This document shows positions 15,867 to 23,768 of a stretch of DNA of 35,686 nt, piece by piece (position 1 is the stretch's first letter; every line of letters begins with the position of its first letter). The stretch is from a virus, in the IMG/VR virus record IMGVR_UViG_3300036782_000028, positions 1-35,686 of that record; one strand, written 5' to 3'. The position numbers and the translations under genes are program-made. The notes under the pieces are model-generated. The model saw only the letters and a program-made list of their open reading frames with translations, had not been told where the DNA came from and did not search any database.

Positions 15867-16348
15867 TTTTGCCCCCAGGTACAGACTTCATGCTCTATAT
15901 CGCGGCGGTTCATCAGGCCTTTCCACGGTTTGCCGCCGGCGTAAATCCACTGGCGAAGGCCAGCACACGCGCCGGCTGCGTCGCCTGCGTTCAGCTTGCG
16001 CAGCAATGAAGAATGCTCAAAAGCGTAAACGCCCACGTTGTAGCTGAAACTGATCAGCGCGGCTTTTTGGTACTCCGTCGCCGGAACCTTTACCGACCGC
16101 TCAACCGAACGGGAAAAGGGGATCAGGTCTTTATCCAGCATGGCTTTGCATTGCGCAAGGCTGTAGCGTTTGCCGGGGATAATATCGGCCCCGGTGTGAC
16201 CGTAGCAGACCGTCAACACGCCCGCGACGTCGCGATAGGGTTCAAGCCTGACGCCTTCCAGTTCGGGGATCATTAACGTGGCGATGGCCAGCGCGCCGGT
16301 ACCGGCAGCGCCAAGCAAACTTTTGCGCAAGGTGGATGACATCGCCAT
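15863..16348 (-). CDS. K: Endolysin K, SAR-type lysozyme
   Basis: This 161-residue lysozyme of the lambda-P21 R / P1 Lyz family hydrolyses peptidoglycan. The catalytic triad is visible as E31-X8-D40-X5-T46 (EGVRLEPYRDVAGVLT). The N-terminus (SLLGAAGTGALAIATLMIP) is a weak hydrophobic, Ala/Gly-rich helix, typical of a signal-arrest-release anchor. The protein would therefore be exported by Sec and held inactive until the holin depolarises the membrane. The ATG overlaps the holin stop, with GGAGG seven bases upstream. Confidence 0.93.
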   Translation of the reverse strand: MAMSSTLRKSLLGAAGTGALAIATLMIPELEGVRLEPYRDVAGVLTVCYGHTGADIIPGKRYSLAQCKAMLDKDLIPFSRSVERSVKVPATEYQKAALISFSYNVGVYAFEHSSLLRKLNAGDAAGACAGLRQWIYAGGKPWKGLMNRRDIEHEVCTWGQK

Positions 16349-16614
16349 TATTCGGCCTCCTTACGGAAAAGGCGGCGTTTTACCGGCGGCTCGGTGATGA
16401 TCCCGGCGCTAACCCCTTTTTCATAGGCTTTGGTACGCCGCCAGTCGAAATAGGTCTGCGTGAGATAAGTGATCAGGCCCAGGATAAAACCGCCGATCAC
16501 CGCAACCTGATTCCAGTCCACATGGCGGAACCAGTCGACCAGACCGCCGGTGCAGAGTCCGCCGGCAATGCAGTAGTTAATACCGGCGGCAAGTTTTTCC
16601 GTCATAATTTTCAT
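16348..16614 (-). CDS. Y: Holin (class II/pinholin-like)
   Basis: This 88-residue protein has two membrane segments: a small, Gly/Ala-rich first one (residues about 8-24, AAGINYCIAGGLCTGGLV) and a stronger second one (VAVIGGFILGLITYLTQTYF). It ends with a basic tail (PVKRRLFRKEAE). This is the layout of P21-type pinholins and fits the SAR endolysin downstream. It sits at the P2 gene Y position but does not resemble P2 gpY closely. Either ATG 16614 or ATG 16605 could be the start; GGAGG supports the first. A dual start that tunes lysis timing is possible, as in other holins. Confidence 0.88.
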   Translation of the reverse strand: MKIMTEKLAAGINYCIAGGLCTGGLVDWFRHVDWNQVAVIGGFILGLITYLTQTYFDWRRTKAYEKGVSAGIITEPPVKRRLFRKEAE

Positions 16615-16638
16615 TCTCCACCTCCCGCCCGCAGGGGG

Positions 16639-16842
16639 TTAATCCCATAATTGAAGGGTTTGCACCGATGCGGCCTGAATGATATCCGGCATGTCTACCG
16701 GGCAACCGTGGGGCAGAATTGGCCCCCGATCGGCCAGGCCCGGATTGCTCAGCAATACCTGCTCGGTAACACCCTGTGTTTTGCCGTAATAGCGCTGGCA
16801 CAGTGCATCAACGGTGTCGCCCTGGTGCGCATAGACTTTCAT
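16639..16842 (-). CDS. X: Tail protein gpX (LysM-like)
   Basis: This 67-residue protein has the exact length of P2 gpX. The sequence MKVYAHQGDTVDALCQRYYGKTQGVTEQVLLSNPGLADRG has the LysM-like spacing of the family, and the ending AASVQTLQLWD is typical. It is a small tail component. Its ATG overlaps the stop of L (TGATG). Confidence 0.95.
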   Translation of the reverse strand: MKVYAHQGDTVDALCQRYYGKTQGVTEQVLLSNPGLADRGPILPHGCPVDMPDIIQAASVQTLQLWD

Positions 16843-17363
16843 CAGATCAACTCAACCGTCATGCGCGGCAGCGACTGGCAATCATTAATGGCCCAATCCG
16901 CATCGCGGCGCAGGTCGTCAACGGTTGGCTCCAAAGATTCGGCCCGTTTGTTGCCTGAATGGGTGGCGTCAAAACTGCGAAAGCGCTCGGTAAGACTGGC
17001 CTGCGTCAGACAAAACACCGCACGGCGGTAAAGCTGTACGCGGGTGCTCTCATCATCCAGACGGTCGGCAGGAACCTGATCCAGCGCGCTATAACCCGCG
17101 CTTTGCTGCTGTTTTCGCCAGTTGGCCAGGCGATCGTTAACTTCATTGATGGCATTGCGGGCGGCTTCCAGCAGGCGTGGCTGTGTGATCGTCCCGTCCT
17201 GGCGCATATCTTCCCGGTATTGTTTCAGGTCGATATCCGGCCAAAAATCCGTGTTTTTGATCACCGTGCTGACAGGAGGCGCGGGGGTAGGCGTTACATC
17301 AATTTCCAAATTGTTGCCGGGTTTCTGGTCGCCCGGTGCGGGTTCAATCGCTATGCTGACCAT
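16842..17363 (-). CDS. L: Head completion protein gpL
   Basis: This 173-residue protein (P2 gpL 169) closes the head after DNA filling and forms the connector with the portal. The segments DFWPDIDLKQYREDMRQDGTITQPRLLEAARNAINEVNDRLANWR and RLYRRAVFCLTQASLTERFRSFDAT are typical. A 93-bp gap with a hairpin separates it from M. The ribosome-binding site is weak (GAGAAAA). Confidence 0.95.
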   Translation of the reverse strand: MVSIAIEPAPGDQKPGNNLEIDVTPTPAPPVSTVIKNTDFWPDIDLKQYREDMRQDGTITQPRLLEAARNAINEVNDRLANWRKQQQSAGYSALDQVPADRLDDESTRVQLYRRAVFCLTQASLTERFRSFDATHSGNKRAESLEPTVDDLRRDADWAINDCQSLPRMTVELI

Positions 17364-17382
17364 GGTTTTTTCTCTGTGAGTC

Positions 17383-17439
17383 GGGCGGTGGACGGGAGCG
17401 TTGATGCGGTTAAAACCTGTCGCGGCTCCCGTGCCGCCC
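17383..17439 (-). other. Intergenic hairpin between M and L
   Basis: GGGCGGTGGACGGGAGCG (17383-17400) pairs imperfectly with CGCGGCTCCCGTGCCGCCC (17421-17439) around a 20-base loop. No T-tract follows on either strand, so it is not a standard terminator. It may protect or process the late mRNA. Confidence 0.55.
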
Positions 17440-17456
17440 TCGCCGGGGGCGATTCG

Positions 17457-18113
17457 TTAACTAACTGCTTTGATTTGTTTTTCCAGTTGCTTAATGTCAG
17501 ATTTAACACCGGAATTTTCATCTTTCAGCAGGGCTTTTTTCAGCGTGTCCAGGGCAAGTACGTTGTCACCGTCTTGACGCAGGGCATACCCGGCAAATTT
17601 ATACAACCGGGCTTTGACCTTGTCCGGCATATCCTGTCCTGTGAGCAACTGCTGAGCGCGGAGTAACTGCGCGGTATCCAGCGGCTTATTGGCCGTCATG
17701 CTGCGTTGTGCGGCGGCGGCCAACTCTTCGGCAATCAGGCAACCGGTAGAACGCTCGAAACCGTCCGGGGCGACCAAATCATGCTTGAGAGCGTATTCGC
17801 CGATATTCAGCGCGGTTTCCATGTCGCCCACGTCCAGCAACCAGACCAGCACGCGCATCAGAATGGCATCCTGCCTGCCAGCATCACTTTGCAGCACACC
17901 GGCCACCCACGGCATGTACGTGGGGATCATGTTGCGTTTCAGTTCCGCCTTGGTGTCGTGGGACTCAACACCGCTCAGCCTGGCCAAGTCCTGCTGCATC
18001 TTGAACAGCAGCAGGTCATAGTTGCCCAAGTGGCTCAGGCTGGCCGCCTCACTGAGTGAGGTGGACTGTTGTGCGGCAACGAATTGCTTATGTCTGCGTG
18101 CCGGACTGGTCAT
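17457..18113 (-). CDS. M: Terminase endonuclease subunit gpM
   Basis: This 218-residue protein is the P2 gpM homologue (247), the subunit that cuts cos. It begins MTSPARRHKQFVAAQQ and contains LLLFKMQQDLARLSGVES, MPWVAGVLQSDAGRQDAILMRVLVWLLDVGD and NIGEYALKHDLVAPDGFERSTGCLIAEELA, all family hallmarks. It works with the ATPase gpP. Three bases separate it from N. Confidence 0.95.
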   Translation of the reverse strand: MTSPARRHKQFVAAQQSTSLSEAASLSHLGNYDLLLFKMQQDLARLSGVESHDTKAELKRNMIPTYMPWVAGVLQSDAGRQDAILMRVLVWLLDVGDMETALNIGEYALKHDLVAPDGFERSTGCLIAEELAAAAQRSMTANKPLDTAQLLRAQQLLTGQDMPDKVKARLYKFAGYALRQDGDNVLALDTLKKALLKDENSGVKSDIKQLEKQIKAVS

Positions 18114-18116
18114 GGA

Positions 18117-19199
18117 TTATCCCTCCGGGTTCGCGGGTTCTTGCTGAGATGCGGGCGGTACAGCCTCAGGTTTCAGCATTTCGATGTTTTCGATCAGTGC
18201 GGCGCATTGGTAATCTTCCACCACATACGCTTCATTGACTGATTCGAAGTTTTCCACCCTGTCGCGTTTCGGGTTGTCGATAATAGCGCGGCGGCGGGTG
18301 CCGTCTTGCCAGTAAATCGACAGGTTATCCAGGCGGGTGATAAAGATGGTGTTATCAGGGAAGTACGGCACACGAACCGCAGGCAGTCCGCCGATACGCT
18401 TTTGGCTGATGATGATATCAGCGGCCAGCATTTCGCTGTTTTCCTGCTCTTTGTTGACGATCGGGAAGTATTTGTCAGCCAGGAGGGAGCGCCCGCAGAT
18501 GGCGACCAACTCGGTATCATCCTGGAACCATGGCGCGATCATCTCGTTGACGGCATCCATCACCAGCGCATCCAGATTGTGATAAGCGCCAGCCTTGCCA
18601 ATCGTGATAGTTGCGGAAGTTACAGCCCCGGTTTCATCCACGATTTTGCTCATCACCTGGTCTGGGGCATCCTGACGGACTTTCTCAAGAAAGCCGATGT
18701 TCACGTCTTCCAGAAGCTTATTGGTTACGGGGTCTGATGTTTTGGCGCGAGAGGTACCGTTCCACCCGATCATGATGCGATCCAGTGCCTGGCGTTTCAC
18801 AATGTGATTACGGATGCGTACCTGAAAATCCTTGAACTTGGCCCACATATCCATTTTTGGATAAGACAAGGCGGTGTCAAAGTTGGTTTGGGTGCAGCTA
18901 TAACCCACACCGTCCAAGCTGGTTGGATCGGTTGGCACGCGCTCTTTTTCATTGGTATTCGTGGTGCTGGCGATTGGACGATCAATGCCTAGGCCGATTT
19001 TTTCGCCGTTTTGCTCATCAACTGGAACGATGTTGATTTTTTGCAGGAAACCGCTGTTTTCCTGGATTTTGTCTTCCAGTTTCTGGCTGACAGATGGCTC
19101 GACGGTAAATTTTGCCGCTACGTCAGCGGATTCTACGCCGTTTAGCGTTGCGACCTGCGCAACGTACTGTTTGTATTGCTTGCGGGTGGTAGTTTTCAT
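18117..19199 (-). CDS. N: Major capsid protein precursor gpN
   Basis: This 360-residue protein (P2 gpN 357) is the HK97-fold capsid subunit. Conserved segments are MKTTTRKQYKQYVAQVATLNGV, KINIVPVDEQNGEKIGLGIDRPIAST, RIRNHIVKRQALDRIMIGWNGT and LPAVRVPYFPDNTIFITRLDNLSIYWQDGTRRR. Processing near residue 31 by the gpO protease is expected by analogy. GAAGGA upstream serves as ribosome-binding site. It follows the scaffold gene O after a 60-bp gap. Confidence 0.97.
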   Translation of the reverse strand: MKTTTRKQYKQYVAQVATLNGVESADVAAKFTVEPSVSQKLEDKIQENSGFLQKINIVPVDEQNGEKIGLGIDRPIASTTNTNEKERVPTDPTSLDGVGYSCTQTNFDTALSYPKMDMWAKFKDFQVRIRNHIVKRQALDRIMIGWNGTSRAKTSDPVTNKLLEDVNIGFLEKVRQDAPDQVMSKIVDETGAVTSATITIGKAGAYHNLDALVMDAVNEMIAPWFQDDTELVAICGRSLLADKYFPIVNKEQENSEMLAADIIISQKRIGGLPAVRVPYFPDNTIFITRLDNLSIYWQDGTRRRAIIDNPKRDRVENFESVNEAYVVEDYQCAALIENIEMLKPEAVPPASQQEPANPEG

Positions 19200-19259
19200 C
19201 TTGTCTTTTTTCCTTCTTCGGTCGGCTAAACGGTGCTTTCACCGCCTGTAATCGGTTAA

Positions 19260-20057
19260 TTAGCAGTCGGTGAGTACGGCGCTTTCGCCACCCGTTGACA
19301 GTTCGCGGCGCTTGTCGCTGCGGTCGGTAGTGCTGAGTTGGGTTTCCAGGCCAGAAAATGCTGTTTCGTTGGCGGCCAGTCGATCTGTCAGTTTTTGAAT
19401 GGTGTCTTTCATGTCATCCAGACCGGCAAGCTTTTCCTCGGCCTGCTGCTGCCTTTCGGCGACCAACTCCACAGCCTGGTGAACATCGATAAAGCGAGCA
19501 TCATCAGAGGCCTGTCGTTTGCTGAACATGGCTTTAATACTGGCAAGCAGGTTCGGTTTTTCGGTTTCCGGCGTTTCGAATTCGAGGGTGGTTTCTTCGG
19601 CGGCAGAGAAAAACAGGCCTTTCTGTGCCAGATGATTTGAGCTGAATTTCATCGCCTCACTGCCGAGTGACGCAGGGTTATCCGTGAACGCGAGGCCGGT
19701 CAGATAGGCTTTGTTGGTATCAGCGAATTTTTCGTAATACTCAATGCTGGTGAAAATCTTCTGGCGCTTGTTGTTCAACTGCACCAAGCCATCCGTCGCA
19801 TCAACCTGAGCGTAGAGCGCCATTTTGCCTTTTAGCGGGCCATCGCTGATTTCGTCGGCACTCAGGGATAACACATCACCATAAGCACAGAAGGCGCTGT
19901 CAGGAAAAATGCTCAGGTAATGCTCAAGGTTGACGCGCGCCGGTTTGAATTGCTGGTTATAGGTTTCGGCCATCTCTTTGATGTGCTGGCGCTGGATCTG
20001 ACGGCCATCACTGGTTGCCCCCTCGACGGCGACACGGAAAGATTTTGAAATTGGCAT
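19260..20057 (-). CDS. O: Capsid scaffold and maturation protease gpO
   Basis: This 265-residue protein (P2 gpO 284) combines an N-terminal serine protease with a C-terminal scaffold. Catalytic candidates that match the P2 triad in spacing are Asp17 (TSDGRQ), His46 (NLEHYLS) and Ser104 (FTSIEYY). The C-terminal part (DVHQAVELVAERQQQAEEKLAGLDDMKDTIQKL) is a coiled coil. I chose ATG 20057 (MPISKSFRVAVEGATSDGR) because it aligns with the family; the frame extends further upstream into the promoter region. It is the first gene of the O-N-M-L transcript. Confidence 0.95.
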   Translation of the reverse strand: MPISKSFRVAVEGATSDGRQIQRQHIKEMAETYNQQFKPARVNLEHYLSIFPDSAFCAYGDVLSLSADEISDGPLKGKMALYAQVDATDGLVQLNNKRQKIFTSIEYYEKFADTNKAYLTGLAFTDNPASLGSEAMKFSSNHLAQKGLFFSAAEETTLEFETPETEKPNLLASIKAMFSKRQASDDARFIDVHQAVELVAERQQQAEEKLAGLDDMKDTIQKLTDRLAANETAFSGLETQLSTTDRSDKRRELSTGGESAVLTDC

Positions 20058-20109
20058 TGGATAAGCCCCGATCATGTAAGCGAATGTGGCCGGTGTTGGC
20101 CGTGTTTGG

Positions 20110-20206
20110 CTTATGTTGGCGGGGGGCTGGAATGGGGACAACGCGGCGGCCTTGTGTGGTCAATGGCACAAGGTGCATTAAGGGTGTTGGTGGTAGCGGG
20201 TAGGTA
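20110..20206. promoter_or_regulatory. Divergent late promoters PO and PP sharing one Ogr dyad
   Basis: TTGTGTGGTCAATGGCACAA (20152-20171) is the only TGT-N12-ACA dyad I find between O and P. On the minus strand CATAAG (20115-20110) lies 46.5 bp from its centre, the same distance as in PF. On the plus side TAGGTA (20201-20206) lies about 40-45 bp away. Because the site is symmetric, one activator could serve both genes: the dyad centre is 104 bp from the O start codon and 87 bp from the P start codon. Confidence 0.7.
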
Positions 20207-20247
20207 GCCTTCCGGCATTGAAACGTTGAAATTCAGGCTGATTACGC

Positions 20248-22017
20248 ATGAGTGCTATTACTATCAGTGCCGATTTGGATCCCCGTCGTCAAGCGATGTA
20301 TCTCTATTGGCAGGGGCTGCGAGTGACCCGCATCGCCGAGATGATCGGGGAGAAGTCCGTCACGGTACACAGTTGGAAACGCCGCGACAAGTGGGACGAT
20401 TACGGCCCGCTCGATCAGATGCAAATCACGACCGCCGCCCGCTACTGTCAGTTAATCCTAAAGCCGGAGAAAGAAGGGCGCGACCTTAAAGAGATTGACC
20501 TGTTGGCCCGCCAGGCAGAGCGGCACGCCCGCATAGGGAAATACAACGACGGCGGGAATGAGACGGTTCTTAACCCCAATATTGCCGCCCGTAACGCCGG
20601 CCCGCGCAAACGTACGCAGAAAAATGCCTTTACGGATGAGCAACACGCCCGACTGAAAGAAATCTTTCTTGAACAGATGTTTGAATATCAACGCAGTTGG
20701 TACCGGGCCGGGCTGTCGAAAGAGTTCCGTATCCGCAACATTCTGAAAAGTCGCCAGATCGGCGCAACCTACTATTTTGCCCGTGAAGCCCTGATCGATG
20801 CCCTGGACACGGGCCGTAATCAGATGTTTGTTTCTGCGTCGAAAGCACAGGCGCACCAGTTCAAAAACTACATCATGGCTTTTGCGCAGGAGGTTGATGT
20901 TGAGCTGCGCGGGGAAACGATCATCCTGCCGAACGCGGCGGAAATGCACTTCCTGGGCACCAATTCCAACACCGCCCAGGGGCGACCGGGCAACCTGTAT
21001 CTGGATGAGTATTTCTGGATCCCCGGCTTTAAGAAGCTGCGCCGGGCCGCATCGGGCATGGCATCGCAAACGCGCTACCGTTCCACCTACTTTTCCACCC
21101 CATCCAGCATGACTCATGAAGCCTATTCATTCTGGAATGGCACGCTGTTTAACAAGGGTAAATCGAAGGACAGACGCCGGGAAATTGACGTTAGCTATAA
21201 ACGTCTGGCCAGCGGCCTGCTCTGTGAAGATAAACAGTTTCGCCAGATCGTCACCATTGAGGATGCGTTACGCGGGGGCTGTGACCTGTTTGACCTCGAT
21301 GAGCTGCGCGAGGAAAACAGTGATGAAGATTTTGAAAACCTGTTCATGTGCAACTTCATTGATGATACCGCGTCGGTGTTCCCCATGGGGGAAATGCAGC
21401 GCTGCATGGTCGACAGTTGGGAACATTGGACGGACGTTAAACCCTTCGCATTGCGCCCGGTGGCGGCGCGGGAAGTCTGGATCGGTTATGACCCGGCCAG
21501 TTCTGAAAACGGCGACAGCGCCGGCTGTGCGGTTATCCTGCCGCCGTTGATTGCCGGCGGTAAGTTCCGGGTGCTGGAGCGCCATCAGTGGCGCGGCATG
21601 GATTTTTCCGCCCAGGCCAAAAATATTAAAGCGCTGACCGAGCGCTACAACGTGACCTATATCGGCATCGATAACACCGGCCTTGGCCGCGCGGTGTCGC
21701 AACTGGTGCGCCAATTCTTCCCGGCGGTTAACGCCATCAACTACAGCCTGGAAATGAAAACCGATCTGGTACTGAAAGCCCGCGACGTGATCCGCTCCGG
21801 CCGTCTGGAGTTCGACGCCGGCGCGCTGGATATCGCCCAGGCGTTTATGTCCATCCGCAAACAGATGACCGCAACGGGCCGCCGGGCAACCTACGTCACC
21901 AGTCGCGCCGAAGGTGTCAGCCACGGCGATGTGGCTTGGGCGGTCATGCACGCCTTATTCAATGAACCGCTCGAAGGGGCAACCGGTAGCAATACAGGTT
22001 TTATGGAGATTTATTAA
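20248..22017 (+). CDS. P: Terminase ATPase subunit gpP
   Basis: This 589-residue protein (P2 gpP 590) is the packaging motor. The N-terminus has a helix-turn-helix (YWQGLRVTRIAEMIGEKSVTVHSWKRRDKW, residues 20-49). A Walker A-like SRQIGATY lies at 168-175 and Walker B NLYLDEYF at 249-256. The nuclease-like C-terminal domain carries Asp415 (WIGYDP) and Asp475 (YIGIDN). It starts behind a weak CAGG and leads directly into Q, which begins at the next base after the stop. Confidence 0.97.
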   Translation: MSAITISADLDPRRQAMYLYWQGLRVTRIAEMIGEKSVTVHSWKRRDKWDDYGPLDQMQITTAARYCQLILKPEKEGRDLKEIDLLARQAERHARIGKYNDGGNETVLNPNIAARNAGPRKRTQKNAFTDEQHARLKEIFLEQMFEYQRSWYRAGLSKEFRIRNILKSRQIGATYYFAREALIDALDTGRNQMFVSASKAQAHQFKNYIMAFAQEVDVELRGETIILPNAAEMHFLGTNSNTAQGRPGNLYLDEYFWIPGFKKLRRAASGMASQTRYRSTYFSTPSSMTHEAYSFWNGTLFNKGKSKDRRREIDVSYKRLASGLLCEDKQFRQIVTIEDALRGGCDLFDLDELREENSDEDFENLFMCNFIDDTASVFPMGEMQRCMVDSWEHWTDVKPFALRPVAAREVWIGYDPASSENGDSAGCAVILPPLIAGGKFRVLERHQWRGMDFSAQAKNIKALTERYNVTYIGIDNTGLGRAVSQLVRQFFPAVNAINYSLEMKTDLVLKARDVIRSGRLEFDAGALDIAQAFMSIRKQMTATGRRATYVTSRAEGVSHGDVAWAVMHALFNEPLEGATGSNTGFMEIY

Positions 22018-23055
22018 ATGAGCAAACGCAACCGGGGCCACAAAAACACCCAACCGATCACGCAGAAACAAAGCGGGGCGCAGCATGTGGAGGCGTTCAC
22101 TTTCGGCGACCCGATCCCGATGCTGGATCGGCGTGAAATCCTGGATTATCTGGAATGCAGCATTGTTGACCGTTGGTACGAGCCGCCGATCTCATTCAGC
22201 GGCCTGGCGAAAACGTTCCGCGCGGCGGTGCATCACAGTTCGCCGATCACCATGAAGCGAAATATCTTAGTGAGTATGTTTAAGCCGCACCGGCTGTTGT
22301 CAAAGCAGGATTTTAGCCGTTATGCGCAGGATTTTATGGTGTTCGGCAACAGCTTTATTGAGGGGCGCTTTAACCGGCTGGGTGGTCTGATGAAGCTGGC
22401 CCCCAGCCTGGCGAAATACACCCGCCGTGGCGTAGAAACTGATTCTTACTGGTTCGTGCAATCGTGGATGGAGCCGCATCAGTTTGCGGAGGGTTCTATT
22501 TTCCACCTGTTGGACCCTGATATTAACCAGGAGATTTACGGCGTTCCTGAATACCTTTCCTCGCTTAACTCCATCTGGTTGAACGAGGCGGCGACGCTGT
22601 TTCGCCGGAAATACTACCTTAACGGCAGTCATGCCGGATTTATCCTGTACATGAACGATGCAGCGCACAAGCAGGAGGATATCGACAACCTGCGCAAAGC
22701 GCTGAAAGAGTCAAAAGGGCCGGGTAACTTTCGCAATCTGTTTATGTATGCGCCTGGCGGTAAACCGGACGGGTTACAACTGATCCCGCTGGCCGAAGTC
22801 GCGGCAAAAGATGAGTTTTTGAACATCAAAAACGTGACGCGTGATGATCAGCTTGCTGCCCAGCGTACGCCACCGCAACTTATGGGGATTTTACCGAACA
22901 ATACCGGCGGTTTTGGGGATGTTGAGAAGGCTGCGCGGGTGTTTGCGATTAACGAGCTGGCTCCGCTGCAAGAGCGGCTGTGTGAGCTAAACGAGTGGGC
23001 AGGGGAAGAGGTGATCAGCTTCAAACCCTATGAATTGCTGAAACCTGGTGCATGA
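22018..23055 (+). CDS. Q: Portal protein gpQ
   Basis: This 345-residue protein (P2 gpQ 344) forms the dodecameric portal through which DNA enters the head. Conserved parts are AFTFGDPIPMLDRREILDYLECSIVDRWYEPPISFSGLAKTFRA, the central IYGVPEYLSSLNSIWLNEAATLFRRKYYLNGSHAGFILYMNDAA, and the end IKNVTRDDQLAAQRTPPQLMGILPNNTGGFGDVEKAARVFA. It shares a transcript with P and is followed by a terminator. Confidence 0.97.
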   Translation: MSKRNRGHKNTQPITQKQSGAQHVEAFTFGDPIPMLDRREILDYLECSIVDRWYEPPISFSGLAKTFRAAVHHSSPITMKRNILVSMFKPHRLLSKQDFSRYAQDFMVFGNSFIEGRFNRLGGLMKLAPSLAKYTRRGVETDSYWFVQSWMEPHQFAEGSIFHLLDPDINQEIYGVPEYLSSLNSIWLNEAATLFRRKYYLNGSHAGFILYMNDAAHKQEDIDNLRKALKESKGPGNFRNLFMYAPGGKPDGLQLIPLAEVAAKDEFLNIKNVTRDDQLAAQRTPPQLMGILPNNTGGFGDVEKAARVFAINELAPLQERLCELNEWAGEEVISFKPYELLKPGA

Positions 23056-23098
23056 TTTATTGGCTTAATAAGCTAGTAGGCTGTTATGTTGCCACTTT

Positions 23099-23127
23099 AG
23101 CCGCCGAAAGGCGGTTTTTTGTTTTTT
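23099..23127 (+). terminator. Terminator after Q
   Basis: CCGCC (23101-23105) pairs with GGCGG (23110-23114) over a GAAA loop and is followed by TTTTTTGTTTTTTT. It ends the P-Q transcript. Confidence 0.88.
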
Positions 23128-23169
23128 TATGCAAAATCTTTCACATCTTTTTTCCGAATTTACGATAAG

Positions 23170-23249
23170 TGTGACATGTCACAGGTATTTTATTTGGATT
23201 GAAATGACATGTCACAAGGCCGTTGAAATTAAAACTGTGACGTGGCACG
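23170..23249. repeat. Three palindromic iterons with 33-bp period
   Basis: Site 1, TGTGACATGTCACA (23170-23183), is a perfect 14-bp palindrome. Site 2, AATGACATGTCACA (23203-23216), and site 3, TGTGACGTGGCACG (23236-23249), are variants. The starts are exactly 33 bp apart twice, about three helical turns, while the bases between do not match. Such phasing implies a dimeric protein bound three times on nearly one face of the DNA. The spacing within each half-site pair (TGTGA-N4-TCACA) does not fit CRP (N6). Lying about 220 bp from cos, they could be terminase-binding sites or an operator. Confidence 0.75.
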
Positions 23250-23468
23250 ATAACTTTAGGTCGCCCAGCACGCCCAGTGCTGGTACTTCTTTTTATAACG
23301 TGTTTTTTATCGAGATCGACCCAGATTTTAATTAAAAAAACACTGCATATCTTAAGTGCAACAATCCGCATACTTTCCTGCATACCTAATCACCCTCTCA
23401 AGCCGCAGCCAGCAAAGCTTTGACGTGTTTTTCCTACTGCATAAAAAGTGAATTCTTAAGTATGCAGC

Positions 23469-23490
23469 GCGGGGGCGGGGGGGACGGCAC
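23469..23490 (+). other. Candidate cos site
   Basis: A G-rich block, GCGGGGGCGGGG at 23469-23480 continuing through a further G run to ACGGCAC at 23484-23490, resembles the P2 cohesive end as I remember it (GGCGAGGCGGGGAAAGCAC), with the same start and the same GCAC end but a few extra bases. It lies between Q and the right-end genes, where cos is found in P2. The exact nicks cannot be placed from sequence. Confidence 0.65.
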
Positions 23491-23609
23491 GGATTAGGGG
23501 ATCGATAGGGATCGTTTCGCTTGTCTCGCACCTCACAATATCGCCCCTGTTGCATTGCCAGAGTTCTGCGAGGCGATCAGATTCATAGTGCGAATTGATG
23601 TCGTAAATA

Positions 23610-23644
23610 AAAAGCGCCTCACTACGTGGCGTAGAGGCGCTTTT
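23610..23644. terminator. Bidirectional terminator
   Basis: AAAAGCGCCT (23610-23619) pairs with AGGCGCTTTT (23635-23644). An inner stem CTACG/CGTAG (23622-23626, 23630-23634) caps it, with a two-base bulge. T-tracts on both strands mean it can stop the SOS-gene transcript from the right and any read-through from the left. Confidence 0.85.
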
Positions 23645-23768
23645 GTGATGGGATGTATTTGGCGTTGTTTGGCGTGGGTGTGTTGTTTTATTCACTTTAA
23701 TGAATGGATATGCATTTATATTGATTTATTTAATCGTCAATGCAATGCACATCTGCCAGGCATTCTTA

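Larger units (their letters stand above)
23122..23768. other. Non-coding region between Q and the SOS gene
   Basis: This 650-bp stretch has no convincing gene. It holds the 33-bp-phased palindromes (23170-23249), the candidate cos site (23469-23490) and a bidirectional terminator (23610-23644). Open frames of 60-80 codons across it run through the G-run of cos and the terminator and lack family likeness. The part from 23250 to 23460 and from 23645 to 23768 shows no feature that I can name. Confidence 0.6.

Noticed and set aside
20458-21117. Minus-strand frames of about 220 codons opposite terminase gene P
   Set aside because: Antisense shadows of a strongly conserved gene, without ribosome-binding sites or recognisable domains.
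23170-23249. The palindromes as CRP sites
   Set aside because: CRP half-sites TGTGA and TCACA need six bases between them; these have four.
23170-23249. A CRISPR array
   Set aside because: The repeats are only 14 bp, number three, and leave 19-bp spacers; there are no cas genes.
23456-23695. Minus-strand frame of 79 codons spanning the cos region
   Set aside because: It runs through the G-run of the candidate cos site and the terminator at 23610-23644, has no good start signal, and resembles nothing I know.
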